Assembly (NCBI RefSeq): GCF_000758665.1
Contig: NZ_CP009285.1
Span: 3,844,001 to 3,908,000 of the forward strand
Reading direction: 5' to 3'
Length of the DNA stretch: 64,000 nucleotides
From: Paenibacillus borealis
GTDB lineage: Bacteria; Bacillota; Bacilli; Paenibacillales; Paenibacillaceae
In this document: piece after piece, positions 8,916 to 18,097 of the stretch
Layout: the number at the start of each line of letters is the position of its first letter
Numbering within the stretch: the first letter of the stretch is position 1
Notes under the pieces: model-generated
The model's input: only the letters and a program-made list of their open reading frames with translations
What the model was told of the DNA's origin: nothing
Database searches by the model: none
Position numbers and translations under genes: made by a program

Positions 8916-10154
8916 TTGAGTCAAAGAGTGGTTGTTACAGGTATGGGAGTGATGACATCGCTGGGCAAGGATCTGGAAACGTTCTGGGACAGCCTGATGA
9001 GCGGTAAATCCGGAGTTTCTCTTGTCGATACTTTTGATGTCAGTGAATATACTACACGAATCGCGGCTTCGGTCAAAGATTTCGATGCAGAGGAACGTTT
9101 CGGCCGTAAGGAAGCCCGCAAGATGGACCGTTTCGTGCAATTTGCGGTAGCTGCCGGCGAAGAAGCGCTGAAGGACAGCGGACTTAAGATTGGTGAAGAT
9201 ATCGATGCTGAGCGTATCGGTGTGTCTGTCGGCTCCGGTATCGGCGGTCTGGGTACTTGGGAAGACAATCACAATCTGCTGCTGGAAAAAGGTCCGAAAC
9301 GGGTCAGCCCGTTCTTCATTCCAATGATGATTGCCAACATGGGCTCCGGCCAGCTGTCGATCAATCTCGGAGCCAAAGGGCCGAATACAACGACAGTAAC
9401 CGCTTGTGCGACAGGCAGCCATTCCATTGGCGAATCCTTCCGCCTGATCCAGCGCGGTGATGCGGATGCGATGATCTGCGGCGGTGCAGAAGCGACAATC
9501 CGTCCTACAGGTATGGCAGGCTTCTGTGCGATGAGAGCCATGTCCACCCGCAATGATGAGCCGCAGAAGGCAAGCCGCCCGTTCGACGTTGACCGTGACG
9601 GTTTTGTTATGGGTGAAGGCGCAGGAATCCTGATTCTCGAATCTCTGGAACACGCAGAGAAACGCGGAGCTAAGATTTACGCTGAAGTTATTGGTTATGG
9701 CCTGAGTGCCGATGCCCATCATATGACGGAGCCTGATCCTGACGGTGCAGCACGCTGCATGAAGATGGCAATCCGCGATGCCGGAATTAATCCGGAGGAT
9801 ATCGACTACATCAATGCACATGGTACCTCTACACCGGTAGGCGACAAGTCGGAGACAGCCGCTGTTAAGAAAGCTCTGGGTGAGCATGCGTACAAGGTAG
9901 CAATCAGTTCCACCAAATCGATGACAGGCCACTTGCTTGGCGCTGCCGGCGGTGTGGAAGCGATTATCTGCGGACTTTCACTGCAGAATGGCATGATTGC
10001 TCCTACGATCAATCTGGACAACCCTGATCCGGAATGCGATCTGGATTATGTTCCGAATGTGCCCCGCAAGGCGGATCTTAATATCGCAATGTCGAATTCA
10101 TTCGGGTTCGGAGGACATAACGCGACTGTTATTCTCAAAAAATATAATAAGTAG
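8916..10154 (+). CDS. fabF: 3-oxoacyl-ACP synthase II FabF
   Basis: A 412-residue elongation condensing enzyme. The nucleophile is in T-A-C-A-T-G-S; the two histidines are in N-A-H-G-T-S-T-P and S-M-T-G-H-L-L-G-A-A-G. The start is the TTG at 8916, preceded by GGGGTGAG, giving the usual M-S-Q-R-V-V-V-T-G-M-G. A 223 bp gap separates it from acpP, so it may have its own promoter. The rnc gene follows 12 bp later. Confidence 0.95.
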   Translation: MSQRVVVTGMGVMTSLGKDLETFWDSLMSGKSGVSLVDTFDVSEYTTRIAASVKDFDAEERFGRKEARKMDRFVQFAVAAGEEALKDSGLKIGEDIDAERIGVSVGSGIGGLGTWEDNHNLLLEKGPKRVSPFFIPMMIANMGSGQLSINLGAKGPNTTTVTACATGSHSIGESFRLIQRGDADAMICGGAEATIRPTGMAGFCAMRAMSTRNDEPQKASRPFDVDRDGFVMGEGAGILILESLEHAEKRGAKIYAEVIGYGLSADAHHMTEPDPDGAARCMKMAIRDAGINPEDIDYINAHGTSTPVGDKSETAAVKKALGEHAYKVAISSTKSMTGHLLGAAGGVEAIICGLSLQNGMIAPTINLDNPDPECDLDYVPNVPRKADLNIAMSNSFGFGGHNATVILKKYNK

Positions 10155-10166
10155 GGGGACAGTGCA

Positions 10167-10871
10167 GTGAAAGGAGACCTGAAGCAGTTACAAAGCCAAC
10201 TTCAAATCCAATTTCACGATCCTGTACTTCTGAAGCAGGCTTTTACCCATGCATCATACGTGAACGAACACCGTTTCAATCAGCATCAGGACAACGAGCG
10301 CCTGGAGTTTCTGGGCGACGCTGTGCTGGAGCTTACGGTGTCCGAATACTTGTACAATCTGCTCCCGGACAGGCCTGAAGGTGAACTGACCAAGCTGCGT
10401 GCCGCTATTGTATGTGAGCCGTCGCTGGTCCGTTTTGCCGAGACGCTCGGTTTCGGACGGTTTGTGCTGCTGGGTAAAGGGGAAGAACTTACGGGCGGGC
10501 GTACCCGCCCGGCTCTGCTGGCCGATGTGTTTGAAGCCTTCGTGGGAGCGCTTTATCTCGATCAAGGACTGGAAACGGCCCGGAAGTTCCTGGATAATCA
10601 CGTGTTCCCGCTGGTCGAAACCGATGGTAAGCTGCAAATGCAGATGAGCGATTTCAAAACAGAGCTTCAGGAACTGATACAGCATCATGGCATGGGTACG
10701 CTGGAATATCGGATTATTGAAGAACGCGGACCGGCGCACGAGCGTGAATTCGTATCTGAAGTGTTCATGGCCAGCCGTTCGCTGGGCAGCGGCAGCGGCC
10801 GCTCCAAGAAGGAAGCGGAACAGCAGGCAGCCGCGGCGGCGCTATTGCGTCTGAAGGAAGACGGCGCCTGA
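10167..10871 (+). CDS. rnc: Ribonuclease III
   Basis: A 234-residue double-strand-specific endoribonuclease for rRNA processing. The catalytic signature [14 protein letters not shown] lies near residue 41 and the second acidic site in [10 protein letters not shown] double-stranded RNA-binding domain occupies the C-terminal third, ending in K-K-E-A-E-Q-Q-A-A. The start is a GTG at 10167 after AGGGGGA. It sits between fabF and smc, the standard firmicute order. Confidence 0.96.
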   Translation: MKGDLKQLQSQLQIQFHDPVLLKQAFTHASYVNEHRFNQHQDNERLEFLGDAVLELTVSEYLYNLLPDRPEGELTKLRAAIVCEPSLVRFAETLGFGRFVLLGKGEELTGGRTRPALLADVFEAFVGALYLDQGLETARKFLDNHVFPLVETDGKLQMQMSDFKTELQELIQHHGMGTLEYRIIEERGPAHEREFVSEVFMASRSLGSGSGRSKKEAEQQAAAAALLRLKEDGA

Positions 10872-10907
10872 AGGTAGACTTGAACAGCGAAGCTGGGCAA
10901 GCGGAGT

Positions 10908-10968
10908 AGAGCAGCAATGGTCTGAATGCCGGCGTTTAGGCGGAAGTCAGACTTTTGCTGCTCTTTTT
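10908..10968 (+). terminator. Rho-independent terminator after rnc
   Basis: Long stem: AGAGCAGCAA plus GTCTGA (10908-10925) pairs with TCAGAC plus TTGCTGCTCT (10947-10964), followed by TTTTT. It ends the fab-rnc transcript before smc. Confidence 0.88.
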
Positions 10969-11030
10969 CGAAATGATGGATGTATCAGGCAGTCTGATTG
11001 TAGTTTGACGATTCTAGGCAAGGAAACGCT

Positions 11031-11040
11031 ATGGTATAAT
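11031..11040 (+). promoter_or_regulatory. Extended -10 promoter of smc
   Basis: The sequence ATGGTATAAT gives a perfect -10 (11035-11040) with a TG one base upstream, as in extended -10 promoters. A TTGACG at 11005-11010 is 24 bp away, too far to act as a standard -35. AGAGGTGAT and the smc ATG follow within 24 bp. Confidence 0.6.
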
Positions 11041-11063
11041 GGGTTAGAGGTGATAGGCGAGTT

Positions 11064-14000
11064 ATGTTTCTGAAACGGATTGAATTAGCGGGCTTCAAAT
11101 CATTTGCCGACAAAACGGAAATGGAATTTGTGCGCGGAATTACGGCTGTAGTCGGCCCGAACGGAAGCGGCAAAAGTAATATTTCCGACGGCATACGCTG
11201 GGTGCTCGGCGAGCAGAGTGCCAAATCACTGCGCGGCGGTAAAATGGAAGATATTATCTTTGCCGGAAGTGACGCCCGTAAAGCGGTTAATTACGGTGAG
11301 GTCTCCCTTACGCTGGATAATGAGGATCACGTACTGCCGCTGGATTTCAGCGAAGTTACGGTGACCCGGCGTGTGCACCGCAGCGGGGAAAGTGAGTATT
11401 TGATCAATAAGCAAGCCTGCCGGCTGAAGGATATCACTGAGCTGTTTATGGATACCGGGATCGGACGCGAGGCGTATTCGATTATTGGACAAGGCCGGAT
11501 AGAAGAGATACTCAGTACCCGTTCTGAAGACCGGAGGGGTATATTTGAAGAGGCTTCAGGGATTGTTAAATATAAATCACGCAAAAAAGATGCCGGACGC
11601 AAACTGGACGAGACCGAGCAGAATTTGCTGCGGATTCATGACCTGATCAGTGAGCTTGAGGATCAGGTGGGGCCGCTGAAGGATCAGTCCGAGAAGGCTA
11701 TCCGTTACAAGGAGCTGCGCGAGCAGCTGAAGCATCTCGAGATCTCGGTGTATGTGCATCAGATTGAAGGCATACATACGGCCTGGCAGGAAGGCAATAC
11801 ACGGCTTGAGCTGCTGAAGAATGAACAGCTTGAGCTGTCCACGGTAGTCTCTGCACATGACGCGAAGCTGGAGAGCGGCCGTGCTGAGCTGCGGAGTCTG
11901 GAGCAGGAAGTGGAGAAGCTGCAGGAGCAGCTGCTGCATTACAGTGAAGCGAACGAGAAGAGCGAAGGCTATGGAGAGCTGCTCAAAGAACGCCGCCGCA
12001 ACCTGGAGAACAACCGCGAACAGCTGATGCAGACCCTGGGTTCTGTAGGGGAGCGTTCGGAGGGACGGCAGCGTGAGCTGGCCGAGCTGGAGCATAAGCT
12101 GCAGCAGTCCCGGCTGGCGCTGGAAGAACTGCGGGTACAGCTGGCTGATGAAGAATCCAGACTGCAAGGGGTAGCCGGAGGCATCAGCCAGAGCAAGGAA
12201 GAGAAGCTGAAGAGCGCGCTGCTCGAGCTGATGAACCTGATGGCACAGGCGCGCAATGAGATCCGCTATGCGGACCAGCAGAAGGAGAGCCTGGAGAAGC
12301 GGATGAGCCGCAGCCAGGAAGAGAGCGGCAAATGGACTGCCCGGCTGGAGGAGCTGACCTCTGCCCAGGGTGGGCTTAAGGATAAAATTGCCGGACTCGG
12401 CAAGGAAATTGGCGCTTTGCGCGGCGCGTACATTACGGAGAGCGAGCAGACCGGTAAGCGGCAGAAGCTGCTGGAGGAAACGCAGAGCGGACTCCGCAAA
12501 TGGGAGCAGAAGCGCGAAGCCCAGGTCTCCCGGCATGAGACGATGAAGGAAATGCAGGATGATTTTGACGGATTCATGCTTGGGGTCAAAGAGGTGCTGA
12601 AAGGTGCCCGCAAAGGACAGTTAAGCGGTGTACACGGCGCCGTTGCTGAACTGATCTCCGTTCCGGAGAAGCTCGAAATGGCTATTGAGACGGCCATGGG
12701 CGCTTCACTGCAGCATGTTGTTATGGAGAACGAGGCAGTATCGCGGCAGGCGATTGCCTTCCTGAAGCAGCGCCAGCTGGGACGGGCGACCTTTCTGCCG
12801 CTGGATGTTATCCGGCCCCGGCAGATTACGGGCAGCGACCGCAGTATGGTGGAAGGTGCCGAGGGGTTTGTCGGAATCGGTTCTGAACTGGTCGGCTTCG
12901 AGGAGAAGTACTCCAGCATCGTAGGAAGTCTGCTGGGGAATGTGGTCATCGCGGAGAGTCTGGAGCAGGCGAACCGCATTGCTGCCAAATGCCAATACCG
13001 GTACAGAGTTGTTACGCTTGAAGGGGATGTAGTCAATGCCGGCGGTTCGATGACCGGGGGCAGCCAGCATAAGAAGAATAACAGCCTGCTCAGCCGTAAG
13101 CGGCAGCTGGACCAGTTGTCCGGCGAGATCGAAGAGAGCGAGCAGCAGATTGTGAAGCTGAAGCAGGGCATCAGCCGTTTGCGGGCCGAGCAGGACAAAG
13201 CGGCGCAGAAGCTGGAGGAGCTGCGGCATGACGGTGACGAGAAACGTCTGGAAGAGCAGCGGATATCCGGTGACCTGAAGCAGCTGGAGCAGGAGCTTCG
13301 CCATGTTAGAGAGCAGGTAGAGGGTGCAGGCGCTGAGCGCAGCGGCTTCGAGAACGAGGTTCGCGGACTCGAAGAGACCCGCAAGCAGGCAGAGGCTGAG
13401 CTTGCAAGGCTGGAGAAGGAAGAGCAGGAAGCCCACGAGGCGATCCGCAACGCCGAAACCGACCGCAAGGCGAATGAAACGGCCAAGGAAGAGCTGCAGG
13501 GCAAGCTGACCGGCATGAAGGTTACAGAAGGGAAGCTGGACCAGGAGATCTTCTCACTTGAGGAGCAGCTGCGGCGCATGAGACAGGATGCCGGTTCGCA
13601 GGAGAAAGAGCTGCGCCAGAGCCGCAGCCTGCTGATGACCATCGAGCAGGATCTGGAAGAGAATGCACGGGAGGCTGTGAAGCAGAAGGAAGATGTGAAC
13701 AGCTCACGCCTCAAGAAAGAAGACACCTCCGCCAGGCTGGACTTGGCCCGTGCCGACCGTGCTGCGATATCACGTAAGCTGGAGCTGGCCGAAGGCGAGA
13801 CCAAAGACCAGCGGCAGGCACTGCGGGCAGTAGATGATAAGCTCCGTTCTACAGAGGTTGCCGTCGGGCGTCTGGATGTGGAGCTGGACAATATTCTGCG
13901 CAAGCTGAGCGATGATTATGAACTTAGCTATGAGCTGGCGAAGCAGCGTTATCCGGTTCCTGAGGATGTGCCTGCAGCGCAGATGGAAGTACAGCGTCTA

Positions 14001-14633
14001 AAGCGCAGTATCTCCGGACTGGGCGAAGTCAACCTGGGGGCTATTGAAGAGTATCAGCGTGTTCACGAACGCTATACCTTCCTAAGCGGACAGAAAGACG
14101 ATCTGGTCGAAGCCAAAACTACGCTGTATCATGTCATCCATGAGATGGAAGAGGAAATGTCCAAACGTTTCAAGCAGACCTTTGACGCCATCCGCCGCGA
14201 GTTCGGCACGGTATTCTCGAAGCTGTTCGGGGGCGGACGGGCTGATCTGATGCTGCTCGATCCGGAGCATATGCTGGATACAGGGATTGATATTGTCGCC
14301 CAGCCTCCGGGCAAGAAGCTGCAGAATCTGCAGCTTCTGTCTGGCGGAGAACGGGCATTAACTGCTATGGCACTGTTGTTCGCAATCCTTCAGGTCAAGC
14401 CGGTACCGTTCTGCGTACTGGATGAAGTTGAAGCGGCGCTGGATGAAGCCAATGTCGTGCGCTTCGCCCAATATCTGCGCGAGTTCTCGGAGCAGACGCA
14501 GTTTATCGTAGTCACCCACCGCAAAGGAACGATGGAGGAAGCCGATGTTCTCTATGGCGTGACCATGGAGGAAGGCGGCGTATCCAAGCTAGTATCCGTG
14601 CGGCTGGAGGATGAAGAGGCTGAAATTGCCTGA
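11064..14633 (+). CDS. smc: Chromosome segregation ATPase SMC
   Basis: A 1189-residue SMC protein, full length for the family. Walker A is G-P-N-G-S-G-K-S near residue 32; the C-terminal ABC signature is L-S-G-G-E-R-A and Walker B is C-V-L-D-E-V-E-A-A-L-D. Two long Gln/Glu/Lys-rich coiled coils (about 170-500 and 670-1010) flank a hinge rich in glycine (F-V-G-I-G-S-E, G-G-S-M-T-G-G). With ScpA/ScpB it forms the condensin that organises and segregates the chromosome. It precedes ftsY by 81 bp. Confidence 0.97.
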   Translation: MFLKRIELAGFKSFADKTEMEFVRGITAVVGPNGSGKSNISDGIRWVLGEQSAKSLRGGKMEDIIFAGSDARKAVNYGEVSLTLDNEDHVLPLDFSEVTVTRRVHRSGESEYLINKQACRLKDITELFMDTGIGREAYSIIGQGRIEEILSTRSEDRRGIFEEASGIVKYKSRKKDAGRKLDETEQNLLRIHDLISELEDQVGPLKDQSEKAIRYKELREQLKHLEISVYVHQIEGIHTAWQEGNTRLELLKNEQLELSTVVSAHDAKLESGRAELRSLEQEVEKLQEQLLHYSEANEKSEGYGELLKERRRNLENNREQLMQTLGSVGERSEGRQRELAELEHKLQQSRLALEELRVQLADEESRLQGVAGGISQSKEEKLKSALLELMNLMAQARNEIRYADQQKESLEKRMSRSQEESGKWTARLEELTSAQGGLKDKIAGLGKEIGALRGAYITESEQTGKRQKLLEETQSGLRKWEQKREAQVSRHETMKEMQDDFDGFMLGVKEVLKGARKGQLSGVHGAVAELISVPEKLEMAIETAMGASLQHVVMENEAVSRQAIAFLKQRQLGRATFLPLDVIRPRQITGSDRSMVEGAEGFVGIGSELVGFEEKYSSIVGSLLGNVVIAESLEQANRIAAKCQYRYRVVTLEGDVVNAGGSMTGGSQHKKNNSLLSRKRQLDQLSGEIEESEQQIVKLKQGISRLRAEQDKAAQKLEELRHDGDEKRLEEQRISGDLKQLEQELRHVREQVEGAGAERSGFENEVRGLEETRKQAEAELARLEKEEQEAHEAIRNAETDRKANETAKEELQGKLTGMKVTEGKLDQEIFSLEEQLRRMRQDAGSQEKELRQSRSLLMTIEQDLEENAREAVKQKEDVNSSRLKKEDTSARLDLARADRAAISRKLELAEGETKDQRQALRAVDDKLRSTEVAVGRLDVELDNILRKLSDDYELSYELAKQRYPVPEDVPAAQMEVQRLKRSISGLGEVNLGAIEEYQRVHERYTFLSGQKDDLVEAKTTLYHVIHEMEEEMSKRFKQTFDAIRREFGTVFSKLFGGGRADLMLLDPEHMLDTGIDIVAQPPGKKLQNLQLLSGGERALTAMALLFAILQVKPVPFCVLDEVEAALDEANVVRFAQYLREFSEQTQFIVVTHRKGTMEEADVLYGVTMEEGGVSKLVSVRLEDEEAEIA

Positions 14634-14640
14634 GAGGCAG

Positions 14641-14714
14641 ATGCTTACGAAGCGAGTTTTATTAAGGAGTAATTCTAAGCAGTATCGCTTCATAAAACTT
14701 TTAGGAGGAACACT
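14641..14714 (+). promoter_or_regulatory. ftsY leader element (copy A of a repeated 5' leader)
   Basis: These 74 nt before the ftsY start closely resemble the 74 nt before the GTP cyclohydrolase II gene (44714-44787). The first 20 nt share 18 positions, and AAAACTTTTAGGA is shared just before the start codon. Two stems are possible and exclude each other: GAAGCGA (14649-14655) with TCGCTTC (14685-14691), or AGTTTTAT (14655-14662) with ATAAAACT (14692-14699). The second ends beside the TTAGGAGG ribosome site. The element could control translation; this is inferred. Confidence 0.6.
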
Positions 14715-15713
14715 ATGAGCTTTTTTAAGAAACTGAAAGAAAGCATCTCCGGCAAAACGGAAAGCGTAACGAAACAGTTCCGCGACGGCCTGGAGAAGAC
14801 CCGCAAGGGCTTCGTTGAGAAGGTCTCGGATCTGATTATCCGCCGCAAGAAGATAGATGAAGAATTCTATGAAGAGCTGGAAGAGATTCTGATCGGCGCC
14901 GATGTAGGCGTGAACACAGTAATGAACCTGGTAGAAGAGCTGCGCGTTGAAGTGAAGCAGAAGCGCATCGAGGATGCTGCTGAGCTTCAGCCGATTCTCT
15001 CCCGCAAGCTGATGGAGCTGCTGCGCGGCGATGACGACAACAGCCTGAAGGAAAATCCGGACGGGATTACAGTGATCCTCTTTGTCGGGGTAAACGGGGT
15101 CGGCAAGACGACGACAATCGGCAAGCTGGCGCACCGCTATAAGCAGGAAGGCAAAAAGGTTCTGCTGGCGGCAGGGGATACCTTCCGTGCCGGAGCGATT
15201 GAACAGCTCGAAGTCTGGGGCCAGCGGGCCGGGGTAGATGTGATCAAGCAGCAGGCGGGTTCTGACCCGGCAGCTGTTATGTTCGATGCCGTACAGGCTG
15301 CCAAGCAGCGTAACGTAGATGTACTGATCTGCGATACCGCAGGTAGACTGCAGAACAAGAGCAATCTGATGGAAGAGCTGAACAAAATCTTCCGGGTGAT
15401 TCAGCGCGAAATACCGAGTGCCCCGCATGAGGTACTGATGGTGCTGGATGCAACGACCGGCCAGAATGCACTGAGCCAGGCCAAGCTGTTTGGAGAGAAG
15501 AGCGGCGTGACCGGCTTGGTGCTGACGAAGCTGGATGGTACCGCGAAGGGCGGGATTGTAGTAGCTATCCGCCAGGAGATGAATTTGCCGGTGAAGCTTG
15601 TCGGCCTGGGTGAGAAGATGGAAGATCTCCAGCCGTTTGATTCCGACCAATTCGTGCATGCCCTGTTCGCAGGCATGATCTCCGATGAGGAAGAGACTGA
15701 AGGCCAAGCTTAA
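14715..15713 (+). CDS. ftsY: Signal recognition particle receptor FtsY
   Basis: A 332-residue SRP GTPase receptor that docks ribosome-SRP complexes at the membrane. It has an N-domain, then the G-domain: G-V-N-G-V-G-K-T-T-T (G1), D-T-F-R-A-G-A (G2), D-T-A-G-R-L (G3), T-K-L-D-G-T-A-K-G-G (G4). It lacks the long acidic N-terminal A-domain of the E. coli protein, as usual in firmicutes. In Bacillus ylxM and ffh follow ftsY; here a terminator and repeats follow instead. Confidence 0.97.
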   Translation: MSFFKKLKESISGKTESVTKQFRDGLEKTRKGFVEKVSDLIIRRKKIDEEFYEELEEILIGADVGVNTVMNLVEELRVEVKQKRIEDAAELQPILSRKLMELLRGDDDNSLKENPDGITVILFVGVNGVGKTTTIGKLAHRYKQEGKKVLLAAGDTFRAGAIEQLEVWGQRAGVDVIKQQAGSDPAAVMFDAVQAAKQRNVDVLICDTAGRLQNKSNLMEELNKIFRVIQREIPSAPHEVLMVLDATTGQNALSQAKLFGEKSGVTGLVLTKLDGTAKGGIVVAIRQEMNLPVKLVGLGEKMEDLQPFDSDQFVHALFAGMISDEEETEGQA

Positions 15714-15760
15714 TAGTCCGGGTCCCATTTTCCACTGCACAAGTATGAAAGTAATCTATC

Positions 15761-15799
15761 AAGCCTCCAGGGAACGAAAATGCCCTGGAGGCTTTTTTT
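15761..15799 (+). terminator. Rho-independent terminator after ftsY
   Basis: AAGCCTCCAGGG (15761-15772) pairs perfectly with CCCTGGAGGCTT (15783-15794) and runs into a stretch of seven T. Confidence 0.93.
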
Positions 15800-16018
15800 G
15801 GTTTGGGAAACTATAGACTGCATGAATTGTGAAAAAGGCGTTGTTGAATCCGGAAAACCGGCAAACCGGAAGTATAACATGTGAAGAACCAGGTTTCATA
15901 AGGGAAGTGAAAGTGGAAGTGGAAGTGGAAGGTAAGAGGAAGCTGCAGCTGCAGCCAGTATGGGGAGCGGACTGAGAAGAGCTTATTTCCTGAAAAAAAC
16001 CGCTTTTTGATAGTGAAG

Positions 16019-16145
16019 CGGACTGAGATTCCGTTATCCTGTTCATTTGAGCTGAAAATGAGGTGTCAGAAGTCATATAAGGGATTCTCAGTTCGAATGC
16101 TCCGCAAATCACCGGAATTTGCAAGAATAGCTGAATTTCAGTCCG
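16019..16145. repeat. Inverted-repeat-bounded element, 127 bp
   Basis: CGGACTGAGATTC (16019-16031) and GAATTTCAGTCCG (16133-16145) are inverted repeats with one mismatch in 13. A partial extra copy of the left end, GCGGACTGAGA, lies at 15966-15976. It encodes nothing obvious and resembles a small non-autonomous or interspersed element. Confidence 0.55.
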
Positions 16146-16161
16146 TATCATATGTGATCTG

Positions 16162-16251
16162 CATGAAGCAGCCCCACTCACTTCTTTAAGGCATGAAGCG
16201 ATCGAACCCACTTTATTAAGTCATGAAGCAGCCCGCCTGTATTTAAATAGA
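16162..16251. repeat. Three degenerate 30-bp direct repeats
   Basis: Units start at 16162, 16192 and 16222, an exact 30 bp period. Each begins CATGAAGC; the first and second share the pattern CCCACT-C/T-T-n-CTTTAAG / CCCACTTTATTAAG, and the third diverges after CATGAAGCAGCCC. Confidence 0.6.
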
Positions 16252-16290
16252 AGAAACGGCTGCCATTTTACCTGAATTACTATAAAAATA

Positions 16291-16314
16291 CAACATATGA
16301 AAAATTCCTAATAG
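16291..16314 (-). repeat. Ter-like repeat copy R1
   Basis: Contains CAACATATGAAAAATTC, identical over 17 bp to copy R4 at 31511-31527, followed by CTAATAG. On the reverse strand it reads CTATTAGGAATTTTTCATATG, similar to the core of the Bacillus Ter site. See the copies at 30992, 31188 and 31511. Confidence 0.5.
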
Positions 16315-16449
16315 TACTGCTTGTCAACACTCCTGCATACAATTTGATGTAAGATTCACATAAGCACGCCTCCAAAGCACCCTTAAGAGAAAGGAAGCGA
16401 TTCCAACCATGCGGGATGGTTCATAAACTCCATTTTGCTGTTATATATA

Positions 16450-16479
16450 TTGACATGAACATTATCATTTACGTATTAT
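16450..16479 (+). promoter_or_regulatory. SigA promoter of the ATP-grasp operon
   Basis: TTGACA (16450-16455) and TATTAT (16474-16479), spacer 18 bp, about 100 bp before the first gene. An ATTATCATT in the spacer recalls half of a Fur box, but no second half is present. Confidence 0.65.
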
Positions 16480-16577
16480 GAAGTTAGTATTTAATATTTT
16501 CATGATAAATTTCTAAAAAGTAAGCTTGTTTGTCAATAAACTTTACACATTACACTGATCCGAGAGGAGTCGGGCTC

Positions 16578-18041
16578 ATGTCCAAACTAGATCCTTTGCC
16601 CGGTTTAGCTCCGTATGCATTGCAGCATTTTTACGACGAAATGTATGCTGATGAACGGAGTATCCGGCCTCATTACAAGCATGTGAACCGCATGTTTTCC
16701 GGGATGAGCCCCGAAGAGCTGCAAGGCAAGCAGAAGCTGATGCAGCGTCGGATGATGGAAGAAGGCATTACCTTTACACTCTACAACCCGGCACAGGATC
16801 AACCGATGGAGCGGACAATTCCCTTCGATATGATTCCCCGGATCATCCCGAAGGCGGAATGGGAACGGCTTGAAGCTGGCATTGTGCAGCGGATAACGGC
16901 ACTTAATCTGTTCATTCATGATATTTACCATGAGCAATATATCGTAAAGGACGGAATTGTACCCCGGCGGATGATTATATCCAACTGCTATTTCCGGCCG
17001 GAAATGACAGGACTCCGTGTCCCGGGTGGTGCATACATCACTACCTCGGGGATAGATCTGATCCGTCATCATGACGGAGAGTATTATGTGCTCGAAGATA
17101 ATTTACGTACACCATCAGGATTCTCCTATCTATTCAAAGGCAGATCCCTCATGAACCAGCTCTTTCCTGAATTATCCTTCGCCAGCTCCATCCGCGATGT
17201 GGATCACAGCCTGAACCGCTTCCTGTCGGTACTGCGCAGCCTTTCCCCGTCGCGGACCAAGGATCCGGTGATCGCCCTCCTGACCCCGGGCGAATATAAC
17301 TCCGCGTATTATGAGCATGCTTTTCTCGCTCAGCAAATGGGGATCCACCTGGTTGAAGGACGGGATCTGGTAGCCCAGGACCACAAGATCTACCTGAAGG
17401 AAATGAACGGACTGCGCCGCGTGGATGTGCTGTACCGCCGGTTGGATGATGATTTCATCGATCCTTTGGCTTTTCAGCCAAGCTCACTGCTAGGGGTTGC
17501 CGGTTTGATGAATGCCTACCGTGCAGGGAACATCGCCATTGCCAATGCACCCGGAACAGGCGTAGCCGATGACAAAGCCATGTACGTATATGTGCCGGAT
17601 ATGATCCGGTATTATCTCAATGAAGAACCGATTCTGGGCAATGTTCCGACGTACCTGTTGTCCCGGCCGCAAGAGCGGCAGTACGTGCTGGATAATCTGT
17701 CTGAAATGGTTGTGAAGGAGACCTCGCTCTCGGGCGGATACGGCATGCTGATCGGAAGCGAAGCCACCAAGCAGGATCTGGTGGACTTCCGGCTCAAGAT
17801 TCTGGCTGAACCGGAGCGTTATATCGCGCAGCCCATAATGTCATTGTCCCGCGCACCGGTATTGTCGGGGGACGGCATGACACCGCGCCATATTGATCTC
17901 AGGGCCTTCGTGCTGATGGGGGCAGACCGTAAGCCGCATGTGATACCCGGAGGCCTGACCCGGGTGGCGATGCGTGAAGGCTCACTGGTCGTGAACTCTT
18001 CCCAGGGCGGCGGAGTGAAGGACACTTGGGTGATGGCTTGA
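16578..18041 (+). CDS. Circularly permuted ATP-grasp family protein
   Basis: A 487-residue protein of the circularly permuted ATP-grasp family (DUF404/DUF407 type). Recognisable blocks: R-M-I-I-S-N-C-Y-F-R-P-E, Y-V-L-E-D-N-L-R-T-P-S-G, V-D-V-L-Y-R-R-L-D-D-D and S-G-G-Y-G-M-L-I-G. Members are predicted ATP-dependent carboxylate-amine ligases that may add amino acids or tags to a peptide. The ATG at 16578 follows GAGAGGAG. It always travels with an alpha-E protein and a transglutaminase-like protein, as here. The substrate is unknown. Confidence 0.88.
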   Translation: MSKLDPLPGLAPYALQHFYDEMYADERSIRPHYKHVNRMFSGMSPEELQGKQKLMQRRMMEEGITFTLYNPAQDQPMERTIPFDMIPRIIPKAEWERLEAGIVQRITALNLFIHDIYHEQYIVKDGIVPRRMIISNCYFRPEMTGLRVPGGAYITTSGIDLIRHHDGEYYVLEDNLRTPSGFSYLFKGRSLMNQLFPELSFASSIRDVDHSLNRFLSVLRSLSPSRTKDPVIALLTPGEYNSAYYEHAFLAQQMGIHLVEGRDLVAQDHKIYLKEMNGLRRVDVLYRRLDDDFIDPLAFQPSSLLGVAGLMNAYRAGNIAIANAPGTGVADDKAMYVYVPDMIRYYLNEEPILGNVPTYLLSRPQERQYVLDNLSEMVVKETSLSGGYGMLIGSEATKQDLVDFRLKILAEPERYIAQPIMSLSRAPVLSGDGMTPRHIDLRAFVLMGADRKPHVIPGGLTRVAMREGSLVVNSSQGGGVKDTWVMA

Positions 18042-18097
18042 GCAATAGGATTCACCAATAATGCGGCATCAATATGTAAGGTGAAGGGGTGGCTACG

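Larger units (their letters stand above)
15800..16449. other. Repeat-rich intergenic region after ftsY
   Basis: No convincing gene. It contains a short tandem GTGGAA repeat (about 15909-15927), an inverted-repeat-bounded element (16019-16145), 30-bp direct repeats (16162-16251) and one copy of a repeat (16291-16314) that is also found upstream of the RTP homologue. Each is listed separately. Confidence 0.7.

Noticed and set aside
11005..11040. TTGACG and TATAAT as a standard smc promoter
   Set aside because: The spacer is 24 bp; an extended -10 promoter explains the site better.
16162..16251. CRISPR array
   Set aside because: Units are degenerate, spacing leaves no unique spacers, and no cas genes are nearby.
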